This document shows positions 54,201 through 61,318 of a stretch of DNA of 64,000 nucleotides, piece after piece. The notes beneath the pieces were generated by a model that saw only the letters and a program-made list of their open reading frames with translations, was not told the DNA's origin and ran no database searches. Within the stretch, counting starts at the first letter, position 1; each line of letters opens with the position of its first letter. The translations under genes and the position numbers were made by a program. This DNA comes from Piscinibacter caeni (lineage in GTDB: Bacteria > Pseudomonadota > Gammaproteobacteria > Burkholderiales > Burkholderiaceae_C): NCBI GenBank assembly GCA_003265685.1, contig KZ836102.1, forward strand, positions 79,411 through 143,410, written 5' to 3'.

Positions 54201-54523
54201 CGGATCGCGTCGGCGTCCTGGCACGGCTCGAACGAGGCGATGAAGTCGTCGATCAGGAAGGTGTACTTGCCTTCGCCATGGCGCGGATGACACAGCAGCT
54301 GGACGGAGTGCAGCTTCTCCTCGAAGTCGATCAAGTCGACCAGGAGCAACGCGTCGCCTTCCTCGATCTCAGGGTGCTCGCCGAGGGTCGCCTTGGCGCG
54401 CCAGTAGTATCCCGGCTCGAGCACCTGCTCAGAGCGCAGAAGGTCGCCGCCGACGTCATCGACTACAACGTCAGGCCCGGCGGCAGACCCTTGGCGGACA
54501 GGGACAAGACTGCTGCCGCTCAT
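51224..54523 (-). CDS. very large protein of unknown function, 1,099 residues
   Basis: Longest gene of the window. ATG 54523 with no Shine-Dalgarno, just after an ACGTGTTA-type promoter. Residues about 105-260 are charged and helical (AIRAAEQQAILDRVTELQQE; a basic block RRERDRNLSKIHRRAARRSA), probably a coiled coil. The rest is mixed, with no ATPase, nuclease or polymerase motif that I can recognise; the C-terminal tail is very basic. First gene of an operon with the 86-residue protein, NADAR, the M50-like protease and DUF1064. Confidence 0.75.
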   Translation of the reverse strand: MSGSSLVPVRQGSAAGPDVVVDDVGGDLLRSEQVLEPGYYWRAKATLGEHPEIEEGDALLLVDLIDFEEKLHSVQLLCHPRHGEGKYTFLIDDFIASFEPCQDADAIRAAEQQAILDRVTELQQELVSAQANPQLMLEAIKPQVDQAEKKHQYEAGQRQQRAENDRRERDRNLSKIHRRAARRSAAKGNPLALPKVAVGTNVSQLLTAGIDEGGVVQLREIADRQLVLAQAQANWLTKKTEEITGTLKELAPYAAEKAAVALARSSDALKRAERIRQGIESLDLYTGKGVDVFEVRDGPEAPTHVPLMIVQGKRYMEEELAAQADVGMSFDWRDQPQFFAELARNDALLNQVFPSERCVISMAVTRHERRYGKDMWANLINNLQNQLVFLLVRNGGKVHVVYSATPSHEAASRLFPTADELGNVFRGVDGSTITLRDVEFGERKKDFDDLALHYRRFLILLCGLDHRLRLLGEFYPPEQQINFMTADFQARYMRFYADQEAGSQIGDDLPWVSAWIKAKNTLVQSGSRVFVMNSDGAINNSPEVKRRHGLRFRERQFETAQIAQQEGARFYVTLATKDTWGHDRSEPNVKCYLEGESSGGDESWWLCLDGVSVDEIRRYLGSRRNWGMGVGYLRLFRRLEAFLAAEAEAEAPARAYLLQQATTHGGLPEHVARPALDVAVRNWRAARRGAALPGLDRLAELNEVLSLVAPEGYVPAGIESLLQRYLDACAAADPGRQPLLLTRSGSNRYVLYTTASDRDREPYPSVLSWGWVRRVVLEPTKTARHLREVSESLTWLHEALPASEAELRRYSGADDWFHKDAEPIRLRTYATIKRNLADAVVWEPVLRAGPGAGIPAEIFTTLAATCAQRQRANHTRSVLHLSLGIPVGVYGGGRKLSVVYMTARAEHVLYTYGDDAQRAAIRAQFTSRFHNARRGSEILAAPLEWALRVSEECLDGEALQVHKGEIPGVSSYQVDWMRLGISQNHKRHRGTVDRPGVKGDGKPSLDTHAHATLSLNRAFDELAGVGPLLRRRFYRQQLDRVQWDCRWEAPEKAKAKRKQILSQRYTPRTAQLSPLVWLESRNRSIAQSVFVAPLRKKES

Positions 54524-54590
54524 CTAGATACATAACACGTGTGCATACGCTCATTGTACCGGTACGCGCGTTCAAGTTGAAGGGGGTGGC
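54524..54590 (-). promoter_or_regulatory. promoter of the 1,099-residue protein operon
   Basis: Minus strand GGTACAATGAGCG with a TACAAT -10 (54553-54558), then CACGTGTTATGTATC (site 54529-54543) right before the ATG. No ribosome-binding site. Confidence 0.5.
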
Positions 54591-54592
54591 GC

Positions 54593-54630
54593 AAGAGAAA
54601 AGCCCCGCCCGGAATGACCGGGAGGGGCTT
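54593..54630 (-). terminator. terminator after the 54662-55147 gene
   Basis: Minus strand stem AAGCCCCTCCCGGTCA/CCGGGCGGGGCTT followed by TTCTCTTGC. Confidence 0.85.
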
Positions 54631-54661
54631 GAGGGGTTGAGGCTTGTGCCGGGCGAGACCG

Positions 54662-55147
54662 TCAGGCGTCGGCCAGCGCGTTGGCCAGGTACTTGGCGGG
54701 GTAGTCGTCGCTCAGGCCGGACTGCATCACCGAGTCGTGGGGCGAGATCGATGCGCCGCACTTCGGGCACTCGTCGTCGCAGCCGCAGCTGTGGGTGTCG
54801 GTCCAGGTGGCACCGCACTCTTCGTGCTCGTAGTGGTTCTCGAAGACGTCGAGTTGGGCGCGCAGCGCGGATTCGATCGTCGAACCGCTGACGCAGTCGC
54901 TGACGAACTCGGCCATGTCGCCTTCGCTCTCCAGCTGCCGCCAGGCGTCGCCGTCGACTTCGAACTCGTTCGCCACCTCTTCGCCCTTGACGAGCTCGAA
55001 GCGGGCGTTGACCGTCTGGTCGTCGCCGTCGATGTCCGTCCACTCACGGCTCCAGGTCATCTCGGACTTGGGGATGAGCAGGTCGGACACGCCGATGCGG
55101 CCGCCGGCCGTCGTCAGGGTCAGGGTCAGTTTCAGTTGGGGTTGCAT
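54662..55147 (-). CDS. hypothetical protein with C-terminal zinc ribbon
   Basis: 161 residues; ATG 55147 with GGAGCAAACC upstream. Beta-rich N-terminus (KLTLTLTTAGGRIGVSDL), acidic middle, then a Cys/His segment CGATWTDTHSCGCDDECPKC, probably a zinc ribbon. I recall plasmid proteins with the same tail. Monocistronic with a CATC-box leader. Confidence 0.7.
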   Translation of the reverse strand: MQPQLKLTLTLTTAGGRIGVSDLLIPKSEMTWSREWTDIDGDDQTVNARFELVKGEEVANEFEVDGDAWRQLESEGDMAEFVSDCVSGSTIESALRAQLDVFENHYEHEECGATWTDTHSCGCDDECPKCGASISPHDSVMQSGLSDDYPAKYLANALADA

Positions 55148-55152
55148 GGTTT

Positions 55153-55211
55153 GCTCCAGGTTGGTGCGAGCAGGGCTCGCGGGGTCGTGATCCCTGGAGA
55201 TGCGTAACGGC
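55153..55211 (-). promoter_or_regulatory. leader cassette of the zinc-ribbon gene
   Basis: Minus strand box GCCGTTACGCATCTCCAGG, about 45 nt before the ATG. The only clear copy right of 43 kb. Confidence 0.6.
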
Positions 55212-55236
55212 AAAGCGGAGGATTGAGTCTGCCGAC

Positions 55237-55626
55237 TCAGAAGAGCGCAGCCTGCCTCGCTGGCGACAGGTCGCAGGCAGGCGCCAGACCTGCCTCGGAC
55301 CGGATGGCGTCGCGGATCGGGTCGCCGTGGCAGCGATCCGGCGCGCACCAACAGCGCAGCGCCAGCCGCTCGCCGGCGAGCACACGCGTGGCCAGGCGCA
55401 CGATCTCGGCATGCATCGGGCCGCCAGCGGCCAGGTCCGCTTCGAGATCGCGCTCGAAGGCCTCGATCACCGCCTGGCGGCCGGCCGCGTCGCGGTGATC
55501 GCGGAGCACGTGGCGGTTCCCCAGCACCGGGTTCGTCCGGTCGATGTCGATCACGACTTCGCCGGGCTCGGGCGCCGTGCCGCCCTTGCGCTTGCTGACG
55601 ACGCGGACGTCGCCGGGCTGAATCAC
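55237..55626 (-). CDS. DUF4326 protein
   Basis: 129 residues. VLGNRHVLRDHRDAAGRQAV early on and the Cys/His block LRCWCAPDRCHGD are typical of DUF4326, a small phage-associated family of unknown function, possibly metal-binding. Start ATG 55626 two nucleotides from the dUTPase stop, so part of the dut operon. Confidence 0.85.
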   Translation of the reverse strand: MIQPGDVRVVSKRKGGTAPEPGEVVIDIDRTNPVLGNRHVLRDHRDAAGRQAVIEAFERDLEADLAAGGPMHAEIVRLATRVLAGERLALRCWCAPDRCHGDPIRDAIRSEAGLAPACDLSPARQAALF

Positions 55627-55628
55627 GC

Positions 55629-56072
55629 TCAGGCTCCGGTCGAGCCGAAGCCGCCCAGGCCGCGGGCCGTGTCGGTCAGCTGGTCGACCTCTTCGAAACT
55701 GCAGCGCGGCACCGGGATCACCATCGCCTGAGCGATGCGGTCACCGGCCTTCACCTCGAACGGCTCCTTGCCGTCGTTGTGCAGCTTGACCTTCACCGAG
55801 TCGCGGTAGTCGCTGTCGATGATCCCCGTGGTGTTCGCGAGGCGCACTCCGTGTTTGAAGCCGTGGCCGCTGCGCGAGAAGACTTGGAGCACGTAGCCCT
55901 CTGGGATCTCGAAGGCTAGGCCGGTGTCGAAGGCCACGGAGGCGCCGGGAACGATGCTCGGCGGGCCGTCGTCGATGCAGGCGTGCAGGTCGAAGCAGGC
56001 CGCACCGGAGGTGGCGTATTCGGGGACGCGCGCGTCGGGGCGAGTGCGCTTGATCTTGATCAGAAGGGTCAT
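55629..56072 (-). CDS. dut: dUTP diphosphatase
   Basis: 147 residues, the usual length for the trimeric enzyme. All five motifs are present: ATSGAACFDLHA, SRSGHG, GIIDSDYR, GDRIAQ and GLGGFGSTG. Converts dUTP to dUMP and diphosphate, keeping uracil out of DNA; common in phages and plasmids. Start ATG 56072. Cotranscribed with the GHKL gene upstream. Confidence 0.96.
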   Translation of the reverse strand: MTLLIKIKRTRPDARVPEYATSGAACFDLHACIDDGPPSIVPGASVAFDTGLAFEIPEGYVLQVFSRSGHGFKHGVRLANTTGIIDSDYRDSVKVKLHNDGKEPFEVKAGDRIAQAMVIPVPRCSFEEVDQLTDTARGLGGFGSTGA

Positions 56073-56100
56073 GACTTGTTCAGGTGGAGAAAGGCCGAGA

Positions 56101-57561
56101 TCATGCCTCGACGGTACGGCGCAGTTCGAACAGCTCCGGCTGCCGCAGCGCGATGCTGGTCAGCTTGGCGCCGAGTCGCGACAGGGCGTCGTGGTACTCG
56201 GCAGACAGATGGTTGCTCGCGAACTCGTGCGCAGCCTCGTGCAGCAAGAGGTCATTGATCGCCTCCAGAGGCCCGGAGAACCACTTGTGACCGAGACGCC
56301 CGAGGTTCAGCGTCAGGCGGCGCGAGCCGTAGGCCCCTGCGAACGGCCAGGTGACGTCCGAAGCGATCGTGACGTGAACCGGTCCACCGACCAGGAGAGG
56401 GAGCACGCGGCGCGCGTACTCGACGACGGCGCGGATGTCGTCCGTCCAGTCCGCCTCGGAGACCGTGCGCAGCGGGTCGCCGTCCTCGCTGAACGGCTTG
56501 CTCGTTGGGGTGACCTGGCCGGCCGGACGGACGGCGCCGGAGCGACGCATCGCCTCCCATTCGGCCTTGGACAGCTGCGAGCCATAGACCAGCGTGTAGC
56601 CCTGCTCCACGGCGCGGTTGTTAGCCTCCGGGTCGGACGGGTCGAAGGCCACCCGCTTCTCGCCGAAGCGCAGGTCGGCCATGCGGCTGATCGCCGCGTC
56701 GGGCACCAGGTCGCCGTGCTTCTGAATCGCATCGCGCACCCAGCTGGAGTTCGCGTCGTCGGCCTGGAGCTTGTCGGCCATGTGCGCCACCACCAGCGCG
56801 CGCAGGCGCGCCAGGTAGCCCGGCGGCACGTTGTCGCGGTCCGGGTTGAGCGGGACCTTCTGTTGGACGTTTAGGTGCCAACGATCGCCGGTCTCGACAA
56901 CCGGGACACCGAGCTCGTACAAGGAAGGAACCTCCCCCTCGAACGGCTCGTACACCTCGATCACCGTCTTGCGCTCGGTGCGGCGCAGGTAGCCCTCTTC
57001 GTCGGCCAACACGGTGGCCAACGTCGCCTCGAAGGAGGCGATCGGCGCCCGGCGCGGCAGTTCGTCGCCGTTGTAGAAGGTCTCGATGCCAGGCGGCGGG
57101 ATCAGCTCGCGCACAGCGCGCGCGCAGTCCACGATCTCGGTGTTGGTGATGCGCAGCAGGCCGGTGAAGACCGAACCTCGGTCGATGCGCACGCGCGACA
57201 CGTGCCGGCCGGTTGCATCAAAACGCACGGTGCCGGTCGTGGTGGAGATCTCGGCCTCGTCGCACAAGGAAAGAACGAGCTTCTCGCCGAGGTTGTACCG
57301 GCCGCGCTTGGCCGCGTCCGCCTTCTTGCCAGATTCGGCATAGAGGCGCCACGCATGCGACAGGTCGGAGAAGCCCGTCGGGTTGTCGTCACGCACCACC
57401 AGTCGCGCCGTGCGCGCGCCCGGGATTCGCTCCAGCGTCACATGGACGCGCGTCGTGTTCTCGTCCCATGCGTTCTGCAGCAACTCGTACAGCACCCAGG
57501 CCTTGCCCTTGCGCTCGAGCAGCTTCGCGAGACCCTTCTTGTCGACTTCGAACCAGTCCAT
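56101..57561 (-). CDS. second GHKL ATPase with C-terminal HExxH motif
   Basis: 486 residues; ATG 57561 overlaps the stop of the 118-residue gene. GHKL features: N-box YELLQNAWDE (Asn30), RDDNPTGF (58-65) and GRYNLGEKL (87-95). At 441-445 is HEAAH in LLHEAAHEFASNHLSAEYHD, a zincin-like site with a downstream His/Glu. Same plan as the protein at 31.3-33.2 kb but low sequence identity, so the fusion seems functional. Role unknown; rIIA-like or MORC-like ATPase activity is a reasonable reference. Confidence 0.75.
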   Translation of the reverse strand: MDWFEVDKKGLAKLLERKGKAWVLYELLQNAWDENTTRVHVTLERIPGARTARLVVRDDNPTGFSDLSHAWRLYAESGKKADAAKRGRYNLGEKLVLSLCDEAEISTTTGTVRFDATGRHVSRVRIDRGSVFTGLLRITNTEIVDCARAVRELIPPPGIETFYNGDELPRRAPIASFEATLATVLADEEGYLRRTERKTVIEVYEPFEGEVPSLYELGVPVVETGDRWHLNVQQKVPLNPDRDNVPPGYLARLRALVVAHMADKLQADDANSSWVRDAIQKHGDLVPDAAISRMADLRFGEKRVAFDPSDPEANNRAVEQGYTLVYGSQLSKAEWEAMRRSGAVRPAGQVTPTSKPFSEDGDPLRTVSEADWTDDIRAVVEYARRVLPLLVGGPVHVTIASDVTWPFAGAYGSRRLTLNLGRLGHKWFSGPLEAINDLLLHEAAHEFASNHLSAEYHDALSRLGAKLTSIALRQPELFELRRTVEA

Positions 57562-57917
57562 CAGGCGTCGACCTCCTTGGCACCGAGAGCTTTGGCTGCT
57601 GCGATCAACTCGGGCAGCTTCTCGGCGGAGATCTCGAACAGCACCTGGCGCGTCGACTGCTTGCGCAACCAGAATTTGATCGCCTTGACGTAGTCCTCGG
57701 GCACGCCGGGGGGCGGGTTGACCAGATAGCCGCCGGTCACCTTGACGATGGCGGAGTCGGCGATTTCGCGCGCATTGAAGGTGGCCGGGTCGACCGGAAG
57801 GCTGTCGACATAGACCTCGTCCTCCTCGATGTAGGTCGTGCCGTCGTCGGCGCCCCAGATGATCGGATCGCTGTAGAAGCGCTTGTACTCCGCGCCGGTC
57901 ACATGAACGTCAGCCAT
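57561..57917 (-). CDS. hypothetical protein, 118 residues
   Basis: ATG 57917 without a clear ribosome site; a short upstream frame (57915-57961 region, see separate feature) ends on top of this start. Sequence begins MADVHVTGAEYKRFYSD; LVNPPPGVPEDYVKAIKFWL is a notable segment. No family recognised. First gene of an operon with the GHKL/HExxH protein, dUTPase and DUF4326; probably a partner of the GHKL protein. Confidence 0.65.
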   Translation of the reverse strand: MADVHVTGAEYKRFYSDPIIWGADDGTTYIEEDEVYVDSLPVDPATFNAREIADSAIVKVTGGYLVNPPPGVPEDYVKAIKFWLRKQSTRQVLFEISAEKLPELIAAAKALGAKEVDA

Positions 57918-57962
57918 GCGCGCCGCCGCCGAGTAGTTGGTATGTCAGGTTCATGCGCACCA
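57906..57962 (-). other. possible leader peptide of the 57.9-kb operon
   Basis: Starting from ATG near 57962 (ATGGTGCGCATGAACC), a short frame encodes about 17 residues (MVRMNLTYQLLGGGAHG) and stops across the ATG of the next gene. The -10-like TACAAT overlaps its start. May couple translation or be chance. Confidence 0.3.
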
Positions 57963-57990
57963 TTGTACCTAACACTTATCGATACGGCAC
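57948..57990 (-). promoter_or_regulatory. promoter of the 55.2-57.9 kb operon
   Basis: Minus strand CGTATCGATAAGTGTTAGGTACAATG: the -10 TACAAT follows AAGTGTTAGG directly. The -35 is weak. Confidence 0.55.
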
Positions 57991-58051
57991 GTGCTTTGCA
58001 TCGATGCAACGCGGCGCGGATAGCACGCGCTACGCGGTGGCACCTACTGGC

Positions 58052-58651
58052 TCAGAAGAACAAGAACCAGCGCGCACCGATCGCGCGCAGCAGCTTGCCG
58101 CGGCCGCCCTGCACGATGATCAGGCCGTTGCCCAGCTTGATGGTCTTGGCGTTGCCACGCGACAGCCACAGCACGGGCGTGGCGCCGACCGCCCTCGCAT
58201 TGCGCAGCGTCTGGCCGACGGGATCGCCGCGCAGCGGCTTGCCATTGGCCATCTCGAACTTGGTCTCGCCCAGGCCCAGCCACGTGTGCCGCACGACGAT
58301 GCTCTCGAACGTCTTGTGCTCGATCGCGAACTTCTTCTCCTTGTCCGGTGACTCGACGTAGAAGTCGATGTCCCCGCCGGTCTGCACGCGCCGGCCGGCC
58401 TGGAAGTGCCAGTCGCTCGGGAGATCCTTTGCGCGCAGGGCGGCGACTTCGATGCGCTTGCCGCGCCGGCGGTAGTACCCGCGGCGCAGCTTGGCCTGGC
58501 CGAACCAGGTCACGGCGACGGCAGCCACACCCAGAGGCAGCGCCGCGTTGCGCCAAGCCAGCCACAGCGCAGCAACGCCGACCAGCAGGATGATGAAGCC
58601 GTACTTGAGGTCGTTGGCCCAGGGTTTGAATTCAGCGTGGTTGGCGCCCAT
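58052..58651 (-). CDS. membrane-anchored NERD-like (PD-(D/E)xK) nuclease
   Basis: 199 residues. Two membrane helices between about 17 and 52 (FIILLVGVAALWLAW; LPLGVAAVAVTWF), then a cytosolic domain with GGDIDFYVES and FAIEHKTFES, the D-...-E-x-K core seen in NERD and related nucleases (here EHK). Likely a membrane-tethered nuclease or its inactive relative. Ends close to the promoter region of the next operon. Confidence 0.7.
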   Translation of the reverse strand: MGANHAEFKPWANDLKYGFIILLVGVAALWLAWRNAALPLGVAAVAVTWFGQAKLRRGYYRRRGKRIEVAALRAKDLPSDWHFQAGRRVQTGGDIDFYVESPDKEKKFAIEHKTFESIVVRHTWLGLGETKFEMANGKPLRGDPVGQTLRNARAVGATPVLWLSRGNAKTIKLGNGLIIVQGGRGKLLRAIGARWFLFF

Positions 58652-58697
58652 GGTGATGCGGGTGAAGGAGTTGAATGGAAAGAGGTGGCGGCCGCGA

Positions 58698-59261
58698 TCA
58701 GGCGGCGAGTCGCGCAGGCCGCTCGGCAGCGGTCGGACGGCCCGCGCGCACGAAGCGGGCGCAGTGGCCGGCGTAGGTCGCCACGTCCGCCCAGTAGCTG
58801 GCCATCGGCGACTTCGCGGTCTGCCACGACTTGACCGAGCTGCGCTTGGCGTCCTGCCGGAGATCCAGCATCAGGTGCGCCAGCGCCGCGGCGGCCGCGG
58901 GGGAGATGTCGCGCGCCAGGTGCGCCGCCGGCAGCGCCAGCAACGGGTTCGGGCCCGAGAGCGCCAGCGGGAGCGCGCAAGCGGCGGCTGGCGACGGCTT
59001 CGGATGCGCCAGGCGCGCGGCGTGGCCGGCGTAGACGGCGCAAGCACGCCAGTAGGCCGCCTTGCGGACACGGCCGCGACGCCAGAGGCCGTCAGCCACC
59101 GCCTTCGCGCCGCGGCGCACGCCGTCGAGCAGCACGCGCAGCTGCCGGCGGTCGGCCTCGGGAAGCGATGCGAAGGCCGGCGCGCTGGCCAGCTTCAGCA
59201 GCGGGTTGCGCACGTCGGGCGCCGAGCTGCGCAGCGGGAGGGAATGGATGGATGCGTTCAT
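58698..59261 (-). CDS. protein with an internal duplication, 187 residues
   Basis: ATG 59261 overlaps the methyltransferase stop. Two similar halves: NPLLKLASAPAF ... AAYWRACAVYAGHAARL and NPLLALPAAHLA ... MASYWADVATYAGHCARF, about 85 residues each. No known family. Coupled to the methyltransferase, so perhaps a specificity or accessory unit. Confidence 0.65.
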   Translation of the reverse strand: MNASIHSLPLRSSAPDVRNPLLKLASAPAFASLPEADRRQLRVLLDGVRRGAKAVADGLWRRGRVRKAAYWRACAVYAGHAARLAHPKPSPAAACALPLALSGPNPLLALPAAHLARDISPAAAAALAHLMLDLRQDAKRSSVKSWQTAKSPMASYWADVATYAGHCARFVRAGRPTAAERPARLAA

Positions 59262-60115
59262 GCTGCGACCGCCTCGGCCTGCTGCCGGCGCCAGACCCCG
59301 CGGTCGACGCTGACGAACTCGGGGTATGCCTGCAGCGTCTGCCGCACCTTCGCGCGGTAGTGCGGGTTGTCGGTCGGCCGGCGCCCCTCCAGCGCGCGGT
59401 AGAGCGCATCGAGCGGCGCGACGTCGTCGCTGACGTGGTCGAAGGCGGCATGCACCGCCTGGCGCCAGACGGAGCCGGCCTTGCCGGAGCGCTCGAGCAC
59501 CTGGCGCGCGGGCTTGCTCAGCGCGCTCACCTCGGCCGCCTCGCGGTACAGGAAGAAGCCGAACAGGCGGCGATGCGCCTCCTTGGTGAAGACGGAGAAG
59601 ACGATCGGCACGCTCAGGCGCGGGAAGATGTTGCGCGGCATCAGCTCCTGTTCGATGGACCACTTCTCCGACATCGACAGCACCTTGCTGGAGGTCTGAA
59701 GCACGTAGGCCGGCAGGATCAGGCCGCACTTGCCCCCCTCACCGAGCAAGGGGTGAGCACGGTCGAGGAACCGCGCGACGGTGTCGGCGTGGAACGGCGG
59801 GTTACCGACGATGGCGTCGACCTGCGCGGGCAGCGGGACGTTGAGGAAGTCGCCCAGCAGCACGGTGCGGCCGGTGGCGCGGCGCGCCTGCTCGGCCCAG
59901 TGCGGGTCGATCTCGACACCGATCGCGTTGACGTGCGCCGGCAGCGCGTGCAGGAAGACCCCATCCCCGCACGAAGGCTCGATCACCGTGGCGCCGGGCG
60001 CCAGGTCGGCGAAGTGCCGCTCGACGATCGCCTCGGCGACCCATCGGGGAGTGAAATACTGGCCCAGGCTCTTGCGCGCATCGTTGGCGCGCTCTTCGTT
60101 AGGTTCGATCCGCAT
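59258..60115 (-). CDS. N6-adenine DNA methyltransferase-like protein
   Basis: 285 residues, leaderless from ATG 60115. SLGQYFTPRWVAEAIVERHF, SAM motif VIEPSCGDGVFL and the catalytic NPPF with HADTVARF, then an extended C-terminal region. The FTP-x-x-x-A motif and NPPF are standard for gamma-type N6-adenine methyltransferases. Cotranscribed with the duplicated protein. Confidence 0.88.
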   Translation of the reverse strand: MRIEPNEERANDARKSLGQYFTPRWVAEAIVERHFADLAPGATVIEPSCGDGVFLHALPAHVNAIGVEIDPHWAEQARRATGRTVLLGDFLNVPLPAQVDAIVGNPPFHADTVARFLDRAHPLLGEGGKCGLILPAYVLQTSSKVLSMSEKWSIEQELMPRNIFPRLSVPIVFSVFTKEAHRRLFGFFLYREAAEVSALSKPARQVLERSGKAGSVWRQAVHAAFDHVSDDVAPLDALYRALEGRRPTDNPHYRAKVRQTLQAYPEFVSVDRGVWRRQQAEAVAA

Positions 60116-60160
60116 TGTTTGCAGATGATACCTAACACGTGCTGATAATACAAGGCTAGT
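60110..60160 (-). promoter_or_regulatory. leaderless promoter of the 58.7-60.1 kb operon
   Basis: Minus strand TTGTAT, 17-nt spacer that ends GCACGTGTTAGG, then TATCAT, nine bases before the ATG. Best example of the second promoter class. Confidence 0.7.
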
Positions 60161-61301
60161 GCAATACGCTCGCTGGTGAGGCGTCGTGGAGCCTGCCGTC
60201 GAGCAGCCGGCCGGCGCTCGCCTTGCCCACCCGGTGCATGATCGTCACGGGGAACGCATCCTCGTCGCGCGCACGCATGAAGTCTCGCCCGATCTTGAGC
60301 TCGACCCCGTTGCGGTCCAGGCAGATGCCGCCGTTGACCCAGGTGCTGGCTTTGTTGACCCAGTGCTGGAAGTCCGTGAATTGGCGGAAGACGGCCCGGC
60401 CGTCGGTGAGCCGGACGGCGCTGGTGTGCCACTCGCCCCACTGCTTGAAGAAGAAGCTGACGCCGGCCGCCTCGCACTGATCGCGCACGTTGAACGCCCA
60501 CTCAGGAAGCATCGGGCGCGCCTTGTGGCCGCTCTCTCCGCCGACGATCACCCAGTCGATCGCCGGAAGGTCGGCAACAGGCTCGCCGTCATCGTCCTCG
60601 CAGCCAGTGGTGCCGCGCAGCGGGTAGATCTCGGAGTGCCCGTCCAGGTCGATGCGCGTGATGTTCACCGGGCCCAGCAGCGGCTCCATGCTGAGAAAAC
60701 GCACGGCTGCCGGCGTCCGCAGCAGCTTGATGACGTCGCGGTCGACCTCCTCCTGGTTGACGACGGTAGCGCCGAGCCAGACGTGCGCAGGCGGGTGGCC
60801 GTCGAGCCAGGCCTTGATCCACTGGTAGAGCGCGTCGCGTCGCGGGTCGGACGTGTCCGCCAGGATCACCGCCAGGCGGTAGGTCGCCGCCTCTTCGAGC
60901 CGCTTGCGCCAGTTGCCGATGCGCTTGGTCAGCAGCAGCCAATCCAGGTTCGGTGTGCACCGGATCAGGTCCAGCAGGTCGACCAGCCACTCGATCGGCA
61001 CCTTGTTGTCCAGCCAGTCCGACTGCGAAGCGCTGAAGACGCGCAGACGCGTGCCCTTGGCCGCCGCCTTCTTGTTCCATCGCAACGGCTGGCGCCAGTT
61101 GGCATCCGAGGTGCGGTACCGCTCGGCGTGCGGCCCCCAGGTCTCCATGCCCTTGGCGCGCAGCACGCGCGCCGGCGTGTCCACCTCGGCGTAGCAGTGG
61201 TCACACGCGGGCGAGACGTGCTCGCACCCGATCCAGGCGTTGAACGTGAAGCCCAGCTCGCCCTGCGGGTTGCGGACCCATTCGATGACGGTTTCAGCCA
61301 T
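60156..61301 (-). CDS. DUF5131 (phage Gp37/Gp68-type) protein
   Basis: 381 residues; ATG 61301 with AAGGGAAG upstream. FNAWIGCEHVSPACDHCYAE carries three Cys (C-x6-C-x2-C), LTKRIGNWRKRL, VWLGATVVNQEEVD, LSMEPLLGPV and DWVIVGGESGHKARP are all marks of DUF5131, a radical-SAM-like family common in phages with no settled function. Last gene of an operon that begins at the AAA+ ATPase. Confidence 0.9.
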   Translation of the reverse strand: MAETVIEWVRNPQGELGFTFNAWIGCEHVSPACDHCYAEVDTPARVLRAKGMETWGPHAERYRTSDANWRQPLRWNKKAAAKGTRLRVFSASQSDWLDNKVPIEWLVDLLDLIRCTPNLDWLLLTKRIGNWRKRLEEAATYRLAVILADTSDPRRDALYQWIKAWLDGHPPAHVWLGATVVNQEEVDRDVIKLLRTPAAVRFLSMEPLLGPVNITRIDLDGHSEIYPLRGTTGCEDDDGEPVADLPAIDWVIVGGESGHKARPMLPEWAFNVRDQCEAAGVSFFFKQWGEWHTSAVRLTDGRAVFRQFTDFQHWVNKASTWVNGGICLDRNGVELKIGRDFMRARDEDAFPVTIMHRVGKASAGRLLDGRLHDASPASVLH

Positions 61302-61318
61302 GCCGCTTCCCTTCAGGT

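Noticed and set aside
51734-54535. 933-codon open frame on the plus strand
   Set aside because: Antisense to the 1,099-residue gene; Val/Leu/Arg/Gly-rich shadow without a domain.
1950-55211. the repeated GATGNNNAACA boxes as replication iterons or a CRISPR array
   Set aside because: They are spread over more than 50 kb, one per gene and oriented with it, with no regular spacing or spacer structure.
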